Shown: positions 31,111 through 40,878, numbered from the stretch's first letter. The stretch is DNA of 64,000 nt from CAG-390 sp045543615 (GCA_045543615.1 JAZPXL010000007.1:1-64000); one strand, 5' to 3'. The notes: generated by a model not told the origin, from the sequence alone. Numbers and translations are program-made.

Positions 31111-32025
31111 TTATTTTTCTGTAATGCTTGTGCCGTTGCTCTTGTATACGATATTACCCTCGGTGTCTGTGCGTCTTATCTCTATCCCGAGGGAGTTGAG
31201 CGCATTTATTGTAGGCTTGTGAGGATGACCGTACTCGTTGCCTGCGGCACAGGAGATGACGGCCACCTTTGGCGAAACAGCTTTGAGAAATTCAACGGTC
31301 GAAGATGTGTGCGAGCCGTGATGACCGACCTTGAGCAGATCACTCTTGAGGAATTCGGACTTGAACTTAGAGAGGATGTAAGATTCAGCCTCTTTCTCGG
31401 CGTCTCCCGTAAAGATAGCAGAGGTATTGCCCCATTCTGCCTTGATAACTACGGAATAATTGTTGTAATTGCTTCCATAGTCAGCTTCGGGATCAGGGGA
31501 GAGAATGGTCATTTTGAATTTGCCAAGCTCGTAGACATCGTTTGTCATAGCCTCGTAGACCTCGCAACCCTCAGCCTCTATGTAGTTGAGCATATTCTTG
31601 TATGCCTGTGTGGTAGCTGTGCAATCGGGCATTATGACCTTCTCGACCGTATAATTGCGAAGCACCGTGTCAGCTCCACCAATATGGTCCTCGTGAGGAT
31701 GAGTAAAGATGGCGTACTTGATAACTCTTACACCACAGCTGTCAAGATATTTCTTTAGATCGTTTTCGTTTTTGCCGGGCCCTGCATCAATGAGAATGTC
31801 ACCCTCAGGTGTGCGAATGAGCGCAGCGTCGCCCTGACCGATGGAGATAAAGTGAAACTCAACGTTTCCGATGGAGTTGCCACTCGGAGCTTCGGGCTCG
31901 GTTGTGCCGTCACCAAGATCAAATAAGCCGTTTTCGGTGCAATAAAAGTAAGCCGCTACGATAAGAGCGATGAGCAGAACAATTATAAAAAACAGGGGAT
32001 TTGAGCGTTTCTTTTTTCTTGCCAT
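31111..32025 (-). CDS. Membrane-anchored MBL-fold hydrolase, ComEC C-terminal-like
   Basis: A 304-residue protein: basic N-terminus, one membrane helix (PLFFIIVLLIALIVAAYFYC), Gly/Pro/Glu linker, then a metallo-beta-lactamase domain like the soluble C-terminal part of ComEC/Rec2: FISIGQGDAALIRTPEGDILIDAGPG, THPHEDHIGG (HxHxDH metal motif intact), TGDAEKEAE and GHHGSHTSS. Predicted outward-facing. Known: such domains have nuclease or phosphodiesterase activity. The true ComEC encoded nearby (33121) has lost this motif, so this protein could supply that activity; this is inference. Confidence 0.88.
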   Translation of the reverse strand: MARKKKRSNPLFFIIVLLIALIVAAYFYCTENGLFDLGDGTTEPEAPSGNSIGNVEFHFISIGQGDAALIRTPEGDILIDAGPGKNENDLKKYLDSCGVRVIKYAIFTHPHEDHIGGADTVLRNYTVEKVIMPDCTATTQAYKNMLNYIEAEGCEVYEAMTNDVYELGKFKMTILSPDPEADYGSNYNNYSVVIKAEWGNTSAIFTGDAEKEAESYILSKFKSEFLKSDLLKVGHHGSHTSSTVEFLKAVSPKVAVISCAAGNEYGHPHKPTINALNSLGIEIRRTDTEGNIVYKSNGTSITEK

Positions 32026-32214
32026 AATAATATAAAACCTCTCTTAGATGTCAAAACACTAAATGTTATTATACAATGATTGCACCAATTTTTCAACAGT
32101 TTTTTCTCCTTTTATAATATTTTTTATCAAAACTTAAGGAAGAACCAAAAAATTGGTTGATTATTTTCTGCGTTTGTGATAAAATTATAATGAATATAAA
32201 CGGAGTGTATTATT

Positions 32215-33108
32215 ATGAGTAATATTATTGAATCGACAAAAAAGCATAAAGCGTGGCAGTTTTTATCAAAAGCGTTTCTGCTTACACTCGGCTCGCTTAT
32301 GTTCGCTTTTGGAGTTGCGTGTTTCCTTGACCCCAATTCGCTCGCTCCGGGTGGTGTTTCGGGCATTTCAATTATAATTAATAAATTTATTCCGGCAATC
32401 CCAACAGGAACTCTTATCATTATTATAAATGTTCCGATCCTCATCATCGGTGCTGTCAAATTCGGTCTGCGATTTCTCGCCTCGACTATATATTCAGTAA
32501 TTGTTTCGTCACTTGCGGTCAATATTTTCAGCCAATATGTAGGACGGATAACGGACGATCTTCTGCTTGCCGCCGTCGCAGGTGCTGTAATGACAGGAGT
32601 GGGCATTGGACTTGTGTTCCGTATGGGAGCTACAACTGCAGGAACGGATATTATTGTAAAGCTTTTGAAACTAAAATTTCGTCATATGAAAACGGGAATG
32701 GTCTTTACCATTGTTGACGGAACGGTGGTTGTTATATCCGGATTGGTGTTCCGAGAGTTTGATATCGTAATTTATGCGGCTATATCCCTCTTTGCATCAA
32801 CAATGATAATGAACAAGGTGCTCTACGGTGGAGATGGTGCGAGACTTATTTATATAATCAGCCCCAAGAACAAAGAAATAGCCGATAGATTTATGACGGA
32901 CCTTGATGCGGGCGCGACATTTCTTGAGGGAAGCGGTGCTTATACTGAGAAAAATGTTGAGGTGCTTATGGTTGCATTACGAACACGAGCACTTCCACAG
33001 GCTAAGGATATAGTGAAAAATGAAGACCCGTCAGCATTTATGATAGTAACAAACGCAACTCAGGTATTCGGAGAGGGCTTTAGGCCACACGACTCCGAGG
33101 AGGTATAA
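32215..33108 (+). CDS. YitT-family membrane protein (DUF161 + DUF2179)
   Basis: A 297-residue protein with five to six membrane helices in the first ~200 residues (LLTLGSLMFAFGVACFLDP; PGGVSGISIII; GIGLVFRMGATTAGTDI) and a C-terminal DUF2179 cytosolic domain. Function of the family is unresolved. A 12-base gap to comEC suggests co-transcription. Ribosome site CGGAG before ATG 32215. Confidence 0.9.
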   Translation: MSNIIESTKKHKAWQFLSKAFLLTLGSLMFAFGVACFLDPNSLAPGGVSGISIIINKFIPAIPTGTLIIIINVPILIIGAVKFGLRFLASTIYSVIVSSLAVNIFSQYVGRITDDLLLAAVAGAVMTGVGIGLVFRMGATTAGTDIIVKLLKLKFRHMKTGMVFTIVDGTVVVISGLVFREFDIVIYAAISLFASTMIMNKVLYGGDGARLIYIISPKNKEIADRFMTDLDAGATFLEGSGAYTEKNVEVLMVALRTRALPQAKDIVKNEDPSAFMIVTNATQVFGEGFRPHDSEEV

Positions 33109-33120
33109 CGGAGAGAAATA

Positions 33121-35484
33121 ATGGGCATTCTTCACGGAAGGACTATGGCAATAAGTGGCACTCTCGCAGTCGTGGCTGCCATAGTTTCCCTCTGCCTTAA
33201 AATTGAAGCAAGAATAATTTTGGCAATCGCCGCACTTTTATGTGCGGCTGTTTGCCTTATTTTATTTCTGTGCAAAAAGGCAAGTGGATTCAGAATGTTT
33301 TCTGTTCTGATAATTATTGTCATTTTTATTTGTTCGCTTCTTCGTGGACACAGCTTTTTCGATATTGAATGCGAAAACGCAAAGAGCCTTTGTGGAGAGA
33401 ATCTTTGGGTTAGAGGAATTGTCACTGATGTAGGCTATGATGAGGGGTTCGTTTCTTATTATGACGTTGTTTTGACAGAAGTTAATAAAGAGGAATGCAA
33501 TATAAAAGCTCGTCTCCGTTGTGAGTTTTTCAAAAAGCTTTCCCGTGGAGATGGCTTTGCCGTAAAATGTGAGACTATAACATCCACAATCGGTGGAGAA
33601 GAAAACTCTTCGCTGTATAGGGTGGCTGACGGAGTTCTGCTTGAGGCGATTGCCACAGAGAGCGACAAGCTCTATATCAACTCAATAGGAAATCGAACTC
33701 CTTTGATGCGACTTGCAGATTTAAATAAAACGCTGTCCGATGTCATTACGGAGAGTGTTGATGGTGAAGCCGGCGCGCTTGCCTCTGCTATGTTGCTTGG
33801 CAACAAGCAACTTCTGTCCGACGCAACTGTGCGTGATTTCAGACGGTCGGGTATGTCACACCTTCTGGCAGTAAGTGGACTGCACGTATCAATTATTGTC
33901 GGAATAGTCGGCTTTGCTTTGATGAAAATGCGAATCAATCGCCACGTGCGCAACATCCTTCTTGCGATTTTTGCTCTTGCATATCTCTTTGTGCTCGGTT
34001 TCCCGATAAGTGCTGTGCGCTCGGTTATTATGGTTTGTATCGTCTATTTTGTCTACTATATAGGAGATGAAGCAGACGGTGTAAGCTCTTTGGGAATAGC
34101 CGCAAGCATAGTAATGCTGGTATCTCCTTCATCTGTGCTTGATATGGGCTTTGTGCTGTCCTTCTCGGCAACACTCGGTATAGTTGTGTTTATGCCACTT
34201 CTTCAGGATTTGTATCTCAATATACAGAGATGGGCACTTAGTAAATTCAAAAAGAAAAATAAGATAAACAGAATAAAGAGTGCGATAATCAGGGCTTGCC
34301 TTAGCGTAGTCTATTGGTTTGTAGGCATCTTTGTTTCATCGTTCTCGGCAATGCTTATGACTATGCTTCCAATCGCGCTATGCTTTGAGGAGCTTGCGAT
34401 TTACAGCACAGAATCAAATTTTCTTGCAACCTTTCTTGTAACACCATTTCTGTTTTGTACGCTACTTCTCATTCCCACTACACTGATATTTGGTGAAGGC
34501 TTCATTATCGGTGACGGTGTCGGATTGTTTGGGGACAAGCTTTTGGACCTCGCTCGCAGGCTGTCATTTTCAGACTCTGCAACGCTTTCGCTTAAACAGA
34601 GCGTGCTTAAGCTTGTGGTTGTAGGTGTTTTTGCGTTTGTTGTAGTATTGCTTCTCTTAAACTTCAAGCACAAGAAATGGTTCTTGCTTTTGCCGTTGCA
34701 TTATCCTCTCGTTCTTCTCGCACTCGTTCTTATAAGCGGACATATTGAAAGTGACGTAGCAAGTGCTTCCGTTCTGTCTGTAAAGGGAGACGAGCAAATT
34801 GTACTGTGCAGAGGATATAGTGCAGCAATAATTGATTTTTCCGACGGCTCATACTCTGACTTGCGCCGTTCAGCAAGTCTTGCTTCCGAAGGTGGTGCAA
34901 CTGAATGCTCGTCTTTAGTGCTCACTCATTATCACAAAAAGCATCTGTCATCCGTAAAGCTGTTTTTGCAAAATGAAAAAGTGGACACACTTGCTCTCGC
35001 AAAGCCAAAGACATTTGAGGATGCACAAATTATGAGAGAACTGTATGAAATCGCAATCGCAGAGGCTGTTGATGTCTGTATTTATGAAACAGGCGAGATG
35101 CTTACCCTTATTGATGGCGTGAGCGTGACACTCACAGCCTCGGAAAGAATAATGAACGGAGACTCGCCCGTCTGCTATCTGTTGGCTGAAAGTGGAGAGA
35201 AGAGCCTGTTCTACATAGGTGAGTCGGCGTGGCTTGCTGATGAAGAGATGCTCCTTCAAATGCAAACTTTTGCCTTGCGTGGCGATGTAATTCTTTTTGG
35301 AGCACACGGAGAGAAGTGCAAGACGCCACCGTCGCCTGAGATAAAAGAATATGAAGAGGTGGTTGTTTTTGATCACGAGCTGTTGCCAATTCTGCTTGAC
35401 TCAAAAAGTGGTATGGCAAGTGGAATTTTGCACTCGGACCGTGTAATTGTCTCTCCACAGATGTATCGTTTTGTCTTTGATTGA
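33121..35484 (+). CDS. comEC: ComEC/Rec2 family DNA-uptake channel protein, degenerate MBL domain
   Basis: A 787-residue protein in the usual order: N-terminal helices and DUF4131-type domain, the competence domain with MLLGNKQLLSDATVRDFRRSGMSHLLAVSGLHVSII, multiple helices up to ~530, then a C-terminal metallo-beta-lactamase-like domain. Known: ComEC moves single-stranded DNA across the membrane during transformation. In the last domain the metal motif reads THYHKKHLSS instead of HxHxDH, so the essential Asp is gone and the metal site is probably dead. Presence of comEC alone does not prove competence. Confidence 0.9.
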   Translation: MGILHGRTMAISGTLAVVAAIVSLCLKIEARIILAIAALLCAAVCLILFLCKKASGFRMFSVLIIIVIFICSLLRGHSFFDIECENAKSLCGENLWVRGIVTDVGYDEGFVSYYDVVLTEVNKEECNIKARLRCEFFKKLSRGDGFAVKCETITSTIGGEENSSLYRVADGVLLEAIATESDKLYINSIGNRTPLMRLADLNKTLSDVITESVDGEAGALASAMLLGNKQLLSDATVRDFRRSGMSHLLAVSGLHVSIIVGIVGFALMKMRINRHVRNILLAIFALAYLFVLGFPISAVRSVIMVCIVYFVYYIGDEADGVSSLGIAASIVMLVSPSSVLDMGFVLSFSATLGIVVFMPLLQDLYLNIQRWALSKFKKKNKINRIKSAIIRACLSVVYWFVGIFVSSFSAMLMTMLPIALCFEELAIYSTESNFLATFLVTPFLFCTLLLIPTTLIFGEGFIIGDGVGLFGDKLLDLARRLSFSDSATLSLKQSVLKLVVVGVFAFVVVLLLLNFKHKKWFLLLPLHYPLVLLALVLISGHIESDVASASVLSVKGDEQIVLCRGYSAAIIDFSDGSYSDLRRSASLASEGGATECSSLVLTHYHKKHLSSVKLFLQNEKVDTLALAKPKTFEDAQIMRELYEIAIAEAVDVCIYETGEMLTLIDGVSVTLTASERIMNGDSPVCYLLAESGEKSLFYIGESAWLADEEMLLQMQTFALRGDVILFGAHGEKCKTPPSPEIKEYEEVVVFDHELLPILLDSKSGMASGILHSDRVIVSPQMYRFVFD

Positions 35485-35515
35485 CACTTAATATTGTCAA
35501 ATTGTAATAAGTCGA

Positions 35516-35541
35516 CAACAAAAGAGTTTCAACTTTTGTTG
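35516..35541 (+). other. Hairpin after comEC
   Basis: Arms CAACAAAAG (35516-35524) and CTTTTGTTG (35533-35541). No T-run follows; weak candidate for the comEC transcript end. Confidence 0.35.
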
Positions 35542-35577
35542 ATTGACACAAATATTGCAAAAACGATAAATTTCTTG

Positions 35578-35606
35578 TTGACACTACAGAAAAAAACTGC
35601 TATAAT
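35578..35606 (+). promoter_or_regulatory. Consensus promoter of the purine-riboswitch transcript
   Basis: TTGACA (35578-35583), 17-base spacer, TATAAT (35601-35606). Directly after the start site lies a hairpin with arms ACGTAAATCAT (35612-35622) and ATGATTACGT (35644-35653). Confidence 0.85.
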
Positions 35607-35663
35607 GTTTTACGTAAATCATAGTAGTTGTTGTTTTTCAGCAATGATTACGTGAGCGCATTT

Positions 35664-35732
35664 GCTTATATATAATCTGCAATAGGGGCAGAAAGTTTCT
35701 ACCGGATAACCGTAAATCTTCCGACTATAAGC
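35664..35732 (+). promoter_or_regulatory. Purine riboswitch aptamer, guanine type
   Basis: P1 GCTTATA (35664-35670) / TATAAGC (35726-35732); J1/2 TATAATC; P2 arms around CTGC/GCAG; conserved J2/3 GTTTCTACC; P3 arms CCGGATAA / ATCTTCC-like; J3/1 CGACTAT. The base equivalent to position 74 is C (35725), which in studied riboswitches selects guanine/hypoxanthine over adenine. Matches the Bacillus xpt pattern closely. It precedes a nucleoside-type ABC importer, a known target of this switch. Confidence 0.93.
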
Positions 35733-35761
35733 TCAATACTTTTCTCATACTTTGTATTATT

Positions 35762-35795
35762 GGGAGGATGGGCTTTTTAGTCGTTCTCCCTTTTT
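35762..35795 (+). terminator. Riboswitch-controlled terminator
   Basis: Stem beginning GGGAG (35762) and ending CTCCC (35790), about ten pairs including wobbles, followed by TTTTT. It lies 30 bases after the aptamer, as expected for an OFF switch on guanine binding. Confidence 0.8.
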
Positions 35796-35861
35796 GCGTC
35801 CATATGTATTTCGGCATCATAGATGCAAGGAATAAAAAAACACATTTTTTTGGAGGATACT

Positions 35862-37133
35862 ATGAAAAAAGTACTTTCGATCGTTCTCTCACTCGTTATG
35901 CTTGCCTCTCTCGTTACCCTTTTCCCCGCTTGCACATTTGATGACGGAGAATCCTTGGGTCTGAGCGAGTCTCCCCTCGCCGCACCCGAACTCAAGGTTG
36001 ATTTCGAGGTCGCTGAAGACTTCAAGATCGGCTTCATCTGTCTGCACGATGAAAACTCGACCTATGACCTTAACTTTATCAACGCTGCACTCACAGCTCA
36101 GGAAGCTCTTGGCCTTACCAATGAACAGGTAATCATCAAGAAGCAGATTCCCGAGACTGACGCTTGCTACCAGGCTGCAGCAGACCTTGTTGACCAGGGT
36201 TGCGATGTTATCTTCGCTAACTCCTTCGGCCACGAGGACTTCATTATTCAGGCTGCTCGTGAGTTCCCTGAGGTAGAGTTCTGCCACGCAACAGGAACAA
36301 AGGCTCACACAGAGGGCCTCGCAAACTACCACAACGCATTCGCTTCCATCTACGAGGGCCGTTACCTTGCAGGTATTGCCGCAGGTCTTAAGCTCAACGA
36401 GATGATCGCTGCCGGTGAGTTCACCGCAGAAGAGGCTAAGATCGGTTACGTTGGCGCATTCACATACGCTGAGGTTATTTCCGGTTACACCTCCTTCTAT
36501 CTTGGCGCAAAGTCCGTTTGCCCCACCGTTACTATGGACGTTCAGTTCACAGGCTCTTGGTTTGACATCAACGAAGAGAGCAACGCAGCTAAGGCTCTCA
36601 TTCAGAGAGGCTGTAAGCTCATCAGCCAGCACGCTGACTCTATGGGTGCTCCCTCTGCTTGTGAGGAAGCTGGAATTCCCAACGTTTCCTACAACGGAAG
36701 CACATACGAAGCTTGCCCCGAAACATTCATCGTTTCCTCTGCTATTAACTGGGCTCCCTACTATGTTTACATCGTAGAGTGCGCAACTAAGGGCACAGAA
36801 ATCGCAACCGACTGGTGTGGCGGCATCAAAGAGGGTAGCGTAGTTCTTACCGGTATCAACCTTGACGTTGCAGCTGACGGCACAGTAGATGCTATCAAGA
36901 CAGCTATTGATAACATCAAGAACGGCTCTCTCAAGATCTTCAACACTGCTAACTTCACAGTTGACGGCAAAACTCTCACAACCTACACAGCGGACGTTAA
37001 TACTGACGCTGCATTCACACCCGATACAGAAGCTATTGTAGACGGTTACTTCCACGAGTCCGAGCACCGTAGCGCACCTTACTTTGATGTAAAGATCGAC
37101 GGTATCACACTCGTTAACACAAACTTTGGTTAA
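35862..37133 (+). CDS. BMP-family substrate-binding lipoprotein (nucleoside importer)
   Basis: A 423-residue lipoprotein (lipobox FPAC after KKVLSIVLSLVMLASLVTL) of the BMP/Med family: DFKIGFICLHDENSTYDLNFINAA, GCDVIFANSFGHEDFIIQAA, and YEGRYLAGIAAG. Known relatives (PnrA, BmpA, Bacillus NupN) bind purine nucleosides outside the cell and hand them to the ABC permeases. Its place under a guanine riboswitch supports guanosine/inosine as ligand. Start 35862 follows GGAGG. Codon use is more C-ending than that of its neighbours, as in highly expressed genes. Confidence 0.93.
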   Translation: MKKVLSIVLSLVMLASLVTLFPACTFDDGESLGLSESPLAAPELKVDFEVAEDFKIGFICLHDENSTYDLNFINAALTAQEALGLTNEQVIIKKQIPETDACYQAAADLVDQGCDVIFANSFGHEDFIIQAAREFPEVEFCHATGTKAHTEGLANYHNAFASIYEGRYLAGIAAGLKLNEMIAAGEFTAEEAKIGYVGAFTYAEVISGYTSFYLGAKSVCPTVTMDVQFTGSWFDINEESNAAKALIQRGCKLISQHADSMGAPSACEEAGIPNVSYNGSTYEACPETFIVSSAINWAPYYVYIVECATKGTEIATDWCGGIKEGSVVLTGINLDVAADGTVDAIKTAIDNIKNGSLKIFNTANFTVDGKTLTTYTADVNTDAAFTPDTEAIVDGYFHESEHRSAPYFDVKIDGITLVNTNFG

Positions 37134-37145
37134 TCAAATAATTAC

Positions 37146-37172
37146 GGGGTGTTGCACTTTTTGCAACACCCC
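37146..37172 (+). terminator. Intercistronic hairpin after the substrate-binding gene
   Basis: Perfect stem GGGGTGTTGCA (37146-37156) / TGCAACACCCC (37162-37172), loop CTTTT. No T-run follows, so it probably acts as a partial terminator or an mRNA 3'-end protector, allowing more binding protein than ATPase/permease to be made. Confidence 0.7.
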
Positions 37173-37245
37173 AATCGAGTTTGAAACGAAACCACACAGA
37201 AGCTAATTATAAACTTTTATCAAAAAATCAAGATTGGAGAAAAAA

Positions 37246-38814
37246 GTGAGTACCAATTATGCTCTTGAGTTGAGAAGTGTTACAAAAACATTTGGCAGAG
37301 TAACTGCAAACAATAATGTTGATTTGTCCTTGAGAAAAGGAGAAATACTTGCGCTTCTCGGAGAAAACGGAAGTGGAAAAACAACGCTTATGAATATGAT
37401 AGCGGGCATATATTATCCCGATTCCGGCGAAATCTATGTTGACGGCGAGATGGCGAGCATACATTCACCAAAGGATGCTTATAAATATGGTATCGGTATG
37501 ATACATCAGCATTTTAAGCTGGTGGATCTTTTTTCTGCAACAGAAAATATTTTGCTTGGCAACCAGGATGGAGGTAAGTATAGCCTTTCAGTTGCCGAAA
37601 AGAAGGTAAGAGAGATAACCGAATTGTACGGTTTCCATCTCGATCCACAAAAGAAAATCTATCAGATGTCTGTTTCTGAAAAACAGACGGTTGAGATTGT
37701 AAAAGTGCTCTACCGTGGAGCTGATATTCTGATCCTTGACGAGCCGACAGCAGTTCTGACACCACAAGAGGTTGAGGTTCTGTTTGCTGTTCTCAAACGA
37801 ATGAAGGAAAGTGGAAAGTCCATAATTATCATCACTCACAAGATGAACGAGGTGCTTTCTGTTTCCGACCGTGTTGCCGTACTGCGTAAGGGCGAGCACA
37901 TCGCAACGGTTGATACAGCAAGCACAAGCGAAAGCGAGCTTACCGAGATGATGATCGGTAAGAAGGTCGTATTGAATATTGAACGTCCCGAGCCTGTTGA
38001 TCCAAAGCCGAGGCTCGTTGTAAATAATATAAGCAGCACAAACGCCGATGGCATAAAGGTGCTTGATAACATTTCATTTACTGCATTTTCAGGCGAAATA
38101 CTCGGAATTGCAGGAATTGCCGGAAGTGGCCAGCGTGAGCTCCTTGAGTCTATTGCAGGCCTTTATCATCTGGATGAGGGTAGCATTATATACCACGATC
38201 CCAAAACTGATAAGGAAGAAGAGCTGAGAGACAGAACACCTCTGCAAATCAGAGAACTTGGCGTCCGTCTTTCTTTCGTACCCGAGGACAGACTCGGAAT
38301 GGGACTTGTCGGCAATATGGACATCACCGACAATATGATGCTCAGAAGTTACAGAAGAGGTAGCTCGATCTTTGTTGACAGAAAGAAGCCAAGAAGCCTT
38401 GCTGAGCATATCATCGAAAGCCTTGAGGTTGTAACACCGAGCGTTGAAACACCTCTTCGCCGTCTTTCCGGCGGTAACGTGCAGAAGGTTCTTGTCGGAC
38501 GAGAGATTTCGTCAGCACCAACTGTGTTTATGGCAGCATATCCCGTCAGAGGACTTGACATCAACTCATCGTATCTTATCTACAATCTATTGACAAAGCA
38601 AAAGCAAAACGGCGTTGCCGTAATATTTGTCGGCGAGGACCTCGACGTTCTCATTGACCTTTGCGATAAAATTATTGTCATCAACTCAGGCAAGATCACA
38701 GGCGTAGTGGACGGAAGAGAAGCGAAGCGTGAAGAGGTCGGACGAATGATGACAAAGGAAACCTCAGTGTTTGAGGACGCTGAAAAATCTATGGGAGGTG
38801 GCGAAAATGAATAA
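37246..38814 (+). CDS. Nucleoside ABC importer, double ATP-binding protein
   Basis: A 522-residue protein with two ABC domains, as in NupO/RbsA. Domain 1: GENGSGKTTL, MSVSEKQTVEI (signature lacking SGGQ), ILILDEPTAVLTP. Domain 2: modified Walker A GIAGSGQRELLE, LSGGNVQKVLVGREI and PVRGLD. This asymmetry is normal for the family. GTG 37246 is the probable start because GGAG lies 6 bases before it; a TTG four codons earlier lies within the ribosome site. Confidence 0.93.
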   Translation: MSTNYALELRSVTKTFGRVTANNNVDLSLRKGEILALLGENGSGKTTLMNMIAGIYYPDSGEIYVDGEMASIHSPKDAYKYGIGMIHQHFKLVDLFSATENILLGNQDGGKYSLSVAEKKVREITELYGFHLDPQKKIYQMSVSEKQTVEIVKVLYRGADILILDEPTAVLTPQEVEVLFAVLKRMKESGKSIIIITHKMNEVLSVSDRVAVLRKGEHIATVDTASTSESELTEMMIGKKVVLNIERPEPVDPKPRLVVNNISSTNADGIKVLDNISFTAFSGEILGIAGIAGSGQRELLESIAGLYHLDEGSIIYHDPKTDKEEELRDRTPLQIRELGVRLSFVPEDRLGMGLVGNMDITDNMMLRSYRRGSSIFVDRKKPRSLAEHIIESLEVVTPSVETPLRRLSGGNVQKVLVGREISSAPTVFMAAYPVRGLDINSSYLIYNLLTKQKQNGVAVIFVGEDLDVLIDLCDKIIVINSGKITGVVDGREAKREEVGRMMTKETSVFEDAEKSMGGGENE

Positions 38815-39922
38815 AGGCTCAAAGACGCACGCTCGTCCAAAAGAACCACTTATACATATTACCAAAAGACAGTCACTTCCGTGGTATCTGGGTATTGTAA
38901 TCAGACTTCTGGCAATCGTTTGCGCACTCATTGTGTCTGCAATTGTTATAGTTTTGCTTACAAAGCAAAATCCGCTAAAGATTTTTGCATCAATGATTGA
39001 CGGTGCATTCGGTACACCAAGAAGAATCTGGAATCTCTTCAACGGAACGGCAATTCTTCTCGGAATTTCCCTCGCCGTAACTCCGGCCTTTAGAATGAAA
39101 TTCTGGAACTGTGGAGCTGAGGGACAGGTGCTTGTAGGCGGCCTTGCTACTGCAATCGTTATGCTTTTTGTGGGAGATGCACTTCCTCTCCCGATTTTGT
39201 TCATCGTTATGCTTCTGGCAAGCGTTGGCGCAAGCGTGGTGTGGGCAGTAATACCTGCTGTCTTCAAGGCTATTTGGAATACAAATGAAACTCTGTTCAC
39301 GCTAATGATGAACTATATCGCAACTCAACTTGTTTCCCTTTGTCTCAAGCTTTGGTGTACGGACGGTTCGGGAACTCTTCCAACAATGATGCAGTTCAGA
39401 TTTCCTAAGATCTTTGGCCAGGATTATCTGCTCAATATCATCGTTATTGCAGTTATCACGGTAGTTATGTTCATCTATCTCAAGTACAGCAAGCACGGAT
39501 ACGAAATTTCCGTCGTAGGCGAGAGCGAGAATACAGCAAAATATATAGGCATCAATGTCAAAAAGGTCATTGTCAGAACAATGGTGGTTTCCGGCGTACT
39601 TTGTGGCGTGGTTGGTCTTCTTCTCGTTGCTAACGGAAGCTGTACCATAGCAACCGATATTGTCGGAGGTCAGGGCTTTACGGCAATTATGGTCTCCTGG
39701 CTCGGTAAGTTCAATCCTATCTTTGTTTCGCTGACATCGTTCCTCATAATATTCTTGCAGAACGGAACTAATCAGGTTTCGACCGACTTTAGACTTGATA
39801 GCTCGATCAGCGATATAATCACATCAATTATTCTGTTTTTCATCATCGGCTGTGAATTCTTTATCAATTATCAGATTCACTTCCGTAAGAGCAATACTGA
39901 TAAGGAGGTAGTAGGCAAATGA
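38807..39922 (+). CDS. Nucleoside ABC importer permease 1 (NupP-like)
   Basis: A 371-residue inner-membrane protein of the BPD_transp_2 family: basic N-terminus, nine to ten helices, core motif ILLGISLAVTPAFRMKFWNCGAEGQVLVGG and YEISVVGESENTAKYIGIN. Starts inside the end of the ATPase gene behind GGGAGGTGG (8-base overlap). It forms the channel together with the next gene. Confidence 0.93.
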   Translation: MNKGSKTHARPKEPLIHITKRQSLPWYLGIVIRLLAIVCALIVSAIVIVLLTKQNPLKIFASMIDGAFGTPRRIWNLFNGTAILLGISLAVTPAFRMKFWNCGAEGQVLVGGLATAIVMLFVGDALPLPILFIVMLLASVGASVVWAVIPAVFKAIWNTNETLFTLMMNYIATQLVSLCLKLWCTDGSGTLPTMMQFRFPKIFGQDYLLNIIVIAVITVVMFIYLKYSKHGYEISVVGESENTAKYIGINVKKVIVRTMVVSGVLCGVVGLLLVANGSCTIATDIVGGQGFTAIMVSWLGKFNPIFVSLTSFLIIFLQNGTNQVSTDFRLDSSISDIITSIILFFIIGCEFFINYQIHFRKSNTDKEVVGK

Positions 39923-40875
39923 TGTTCATAACCTTTCTTTGCAGTGCTATCCGTCTCGGTATGGTGCTTCTTCTCGGTTCAACAGGTGAGATAATTTCTC
40001 AGAAATCTGGACACCTCAACCTCGGTATCCCCGGTGTTATGTGCGTCGGTGCATCCTGTGGATGTCTTGCGCAATCAATCTATTTTACTGCAGTACACGG
40101 AAAAATCAGTCCCATCCCTTCAGTTATTATACCAATCGTAGCAGCTATGCTCGGTGGCGCACTTATGGGCCTTATATTCTGCTTCCTAACCGTTACCTTG
40201 CGTGCAAATCAGAATGTAACAGGCCTTGTGCTGACAACACTCGGCATCGGCGTTTCCGACTATATGATCTCTCAGGTAAGAGCGTCTCAGTATAGCCGTG
40301 CAAGCAAGTTCTTTACTGCAAGCCTCCCCTTTGCAGATGATCTTGGTTGGTTCGGTAAGCTCTTCTTCTCATACGGTATTATCGTTTATCTTGCAATAAT
40401 TATTGCAGTTATAACCTCGATAGTTCTGTTCCGAACAAGAGTCGGCTTGCATCTTCGTGCAGTTGGTGAAAACCCTGCAACTGCCGATGCAGCAGGCATC
40501 AATGTTTCGGCATACAGATACGGTGCTACCTGCATAGGATGTGGTATTGCAGGAATTGGTGGTCTTGGCTTTATTATGGACTACCTCAACGGTAACTGGG
40601 AGTACGTTATAGACTCAATAGGCTGGCTTTGCGTTGCGCTTGTTATCTTTGCAATGTGGAAGCCCGACTTTGCCATCGCTTGCTCAATAATCTTTGGTGC
40701 GCTTTATGTTGCATCAAGCTATATCCCCGGCATCAGCCTTGCGCTCAAGGAGCTTTTCAAAATGCTCCCATATCTCGTAACAATAGTTGTTCTTATCGTT
40801 ATAAGCTCAAGAAAGAAGAGAGAACATCAGCCTCCTGCCGCACTCGGTCAATCATACTTCCGTGAGGATAGATAA
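39919..40875 (+). CDS. Nucleoside ABC importer permease 2 (NupQ-like)
   Basis: A 318-residue BPD_transp_2 permease with eight to nine helices: STGEIISQKSGHLNLGIPGVMCVGA and LHLRAVGENPATADAAGINV. ATG 39919 overlaps the stop of permease 1 (ATGA), so the pair is translationally coupled and should be made in equal amounts. Confidence 0.93.
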   Translation: MMFITFLCSAIRLGMVLLLGSTGEIISQKSGHLNLGIPGVMCVGASCGCLAQSIYFTAVHGKISPIPSVIIPIVAAMLGGALMGLIFCFLTVTLRANQNVTGLVLTTLGIGVSDYMISQVRASQYSRASKFFTASLPFADDLGWFGKLFFSYGIIVYLAIIIAVITSIVLFRTRVGLHLRAVGENPATADAAGINVSAYRYGATCIGCGIAGIGGLGFIMDYLNGNWEYVIDSIGWLCVALVIFAMWKPDFAIACSIIFGALYVASSYIPGISLALKELFKMLPYLVTIVVLIVISSRKKREHQPPAALGQSYFREDR

Positions 40876-40878
40876 AGT

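Noticed and set aside
35889..37067. 392-codon minus-strand open frame opposite the BMP lipoprotein gene
   Set aside because: Mirror of strongly biased codons in the real gene; Cys/Val-rich nonsense sequence without ribosome site.
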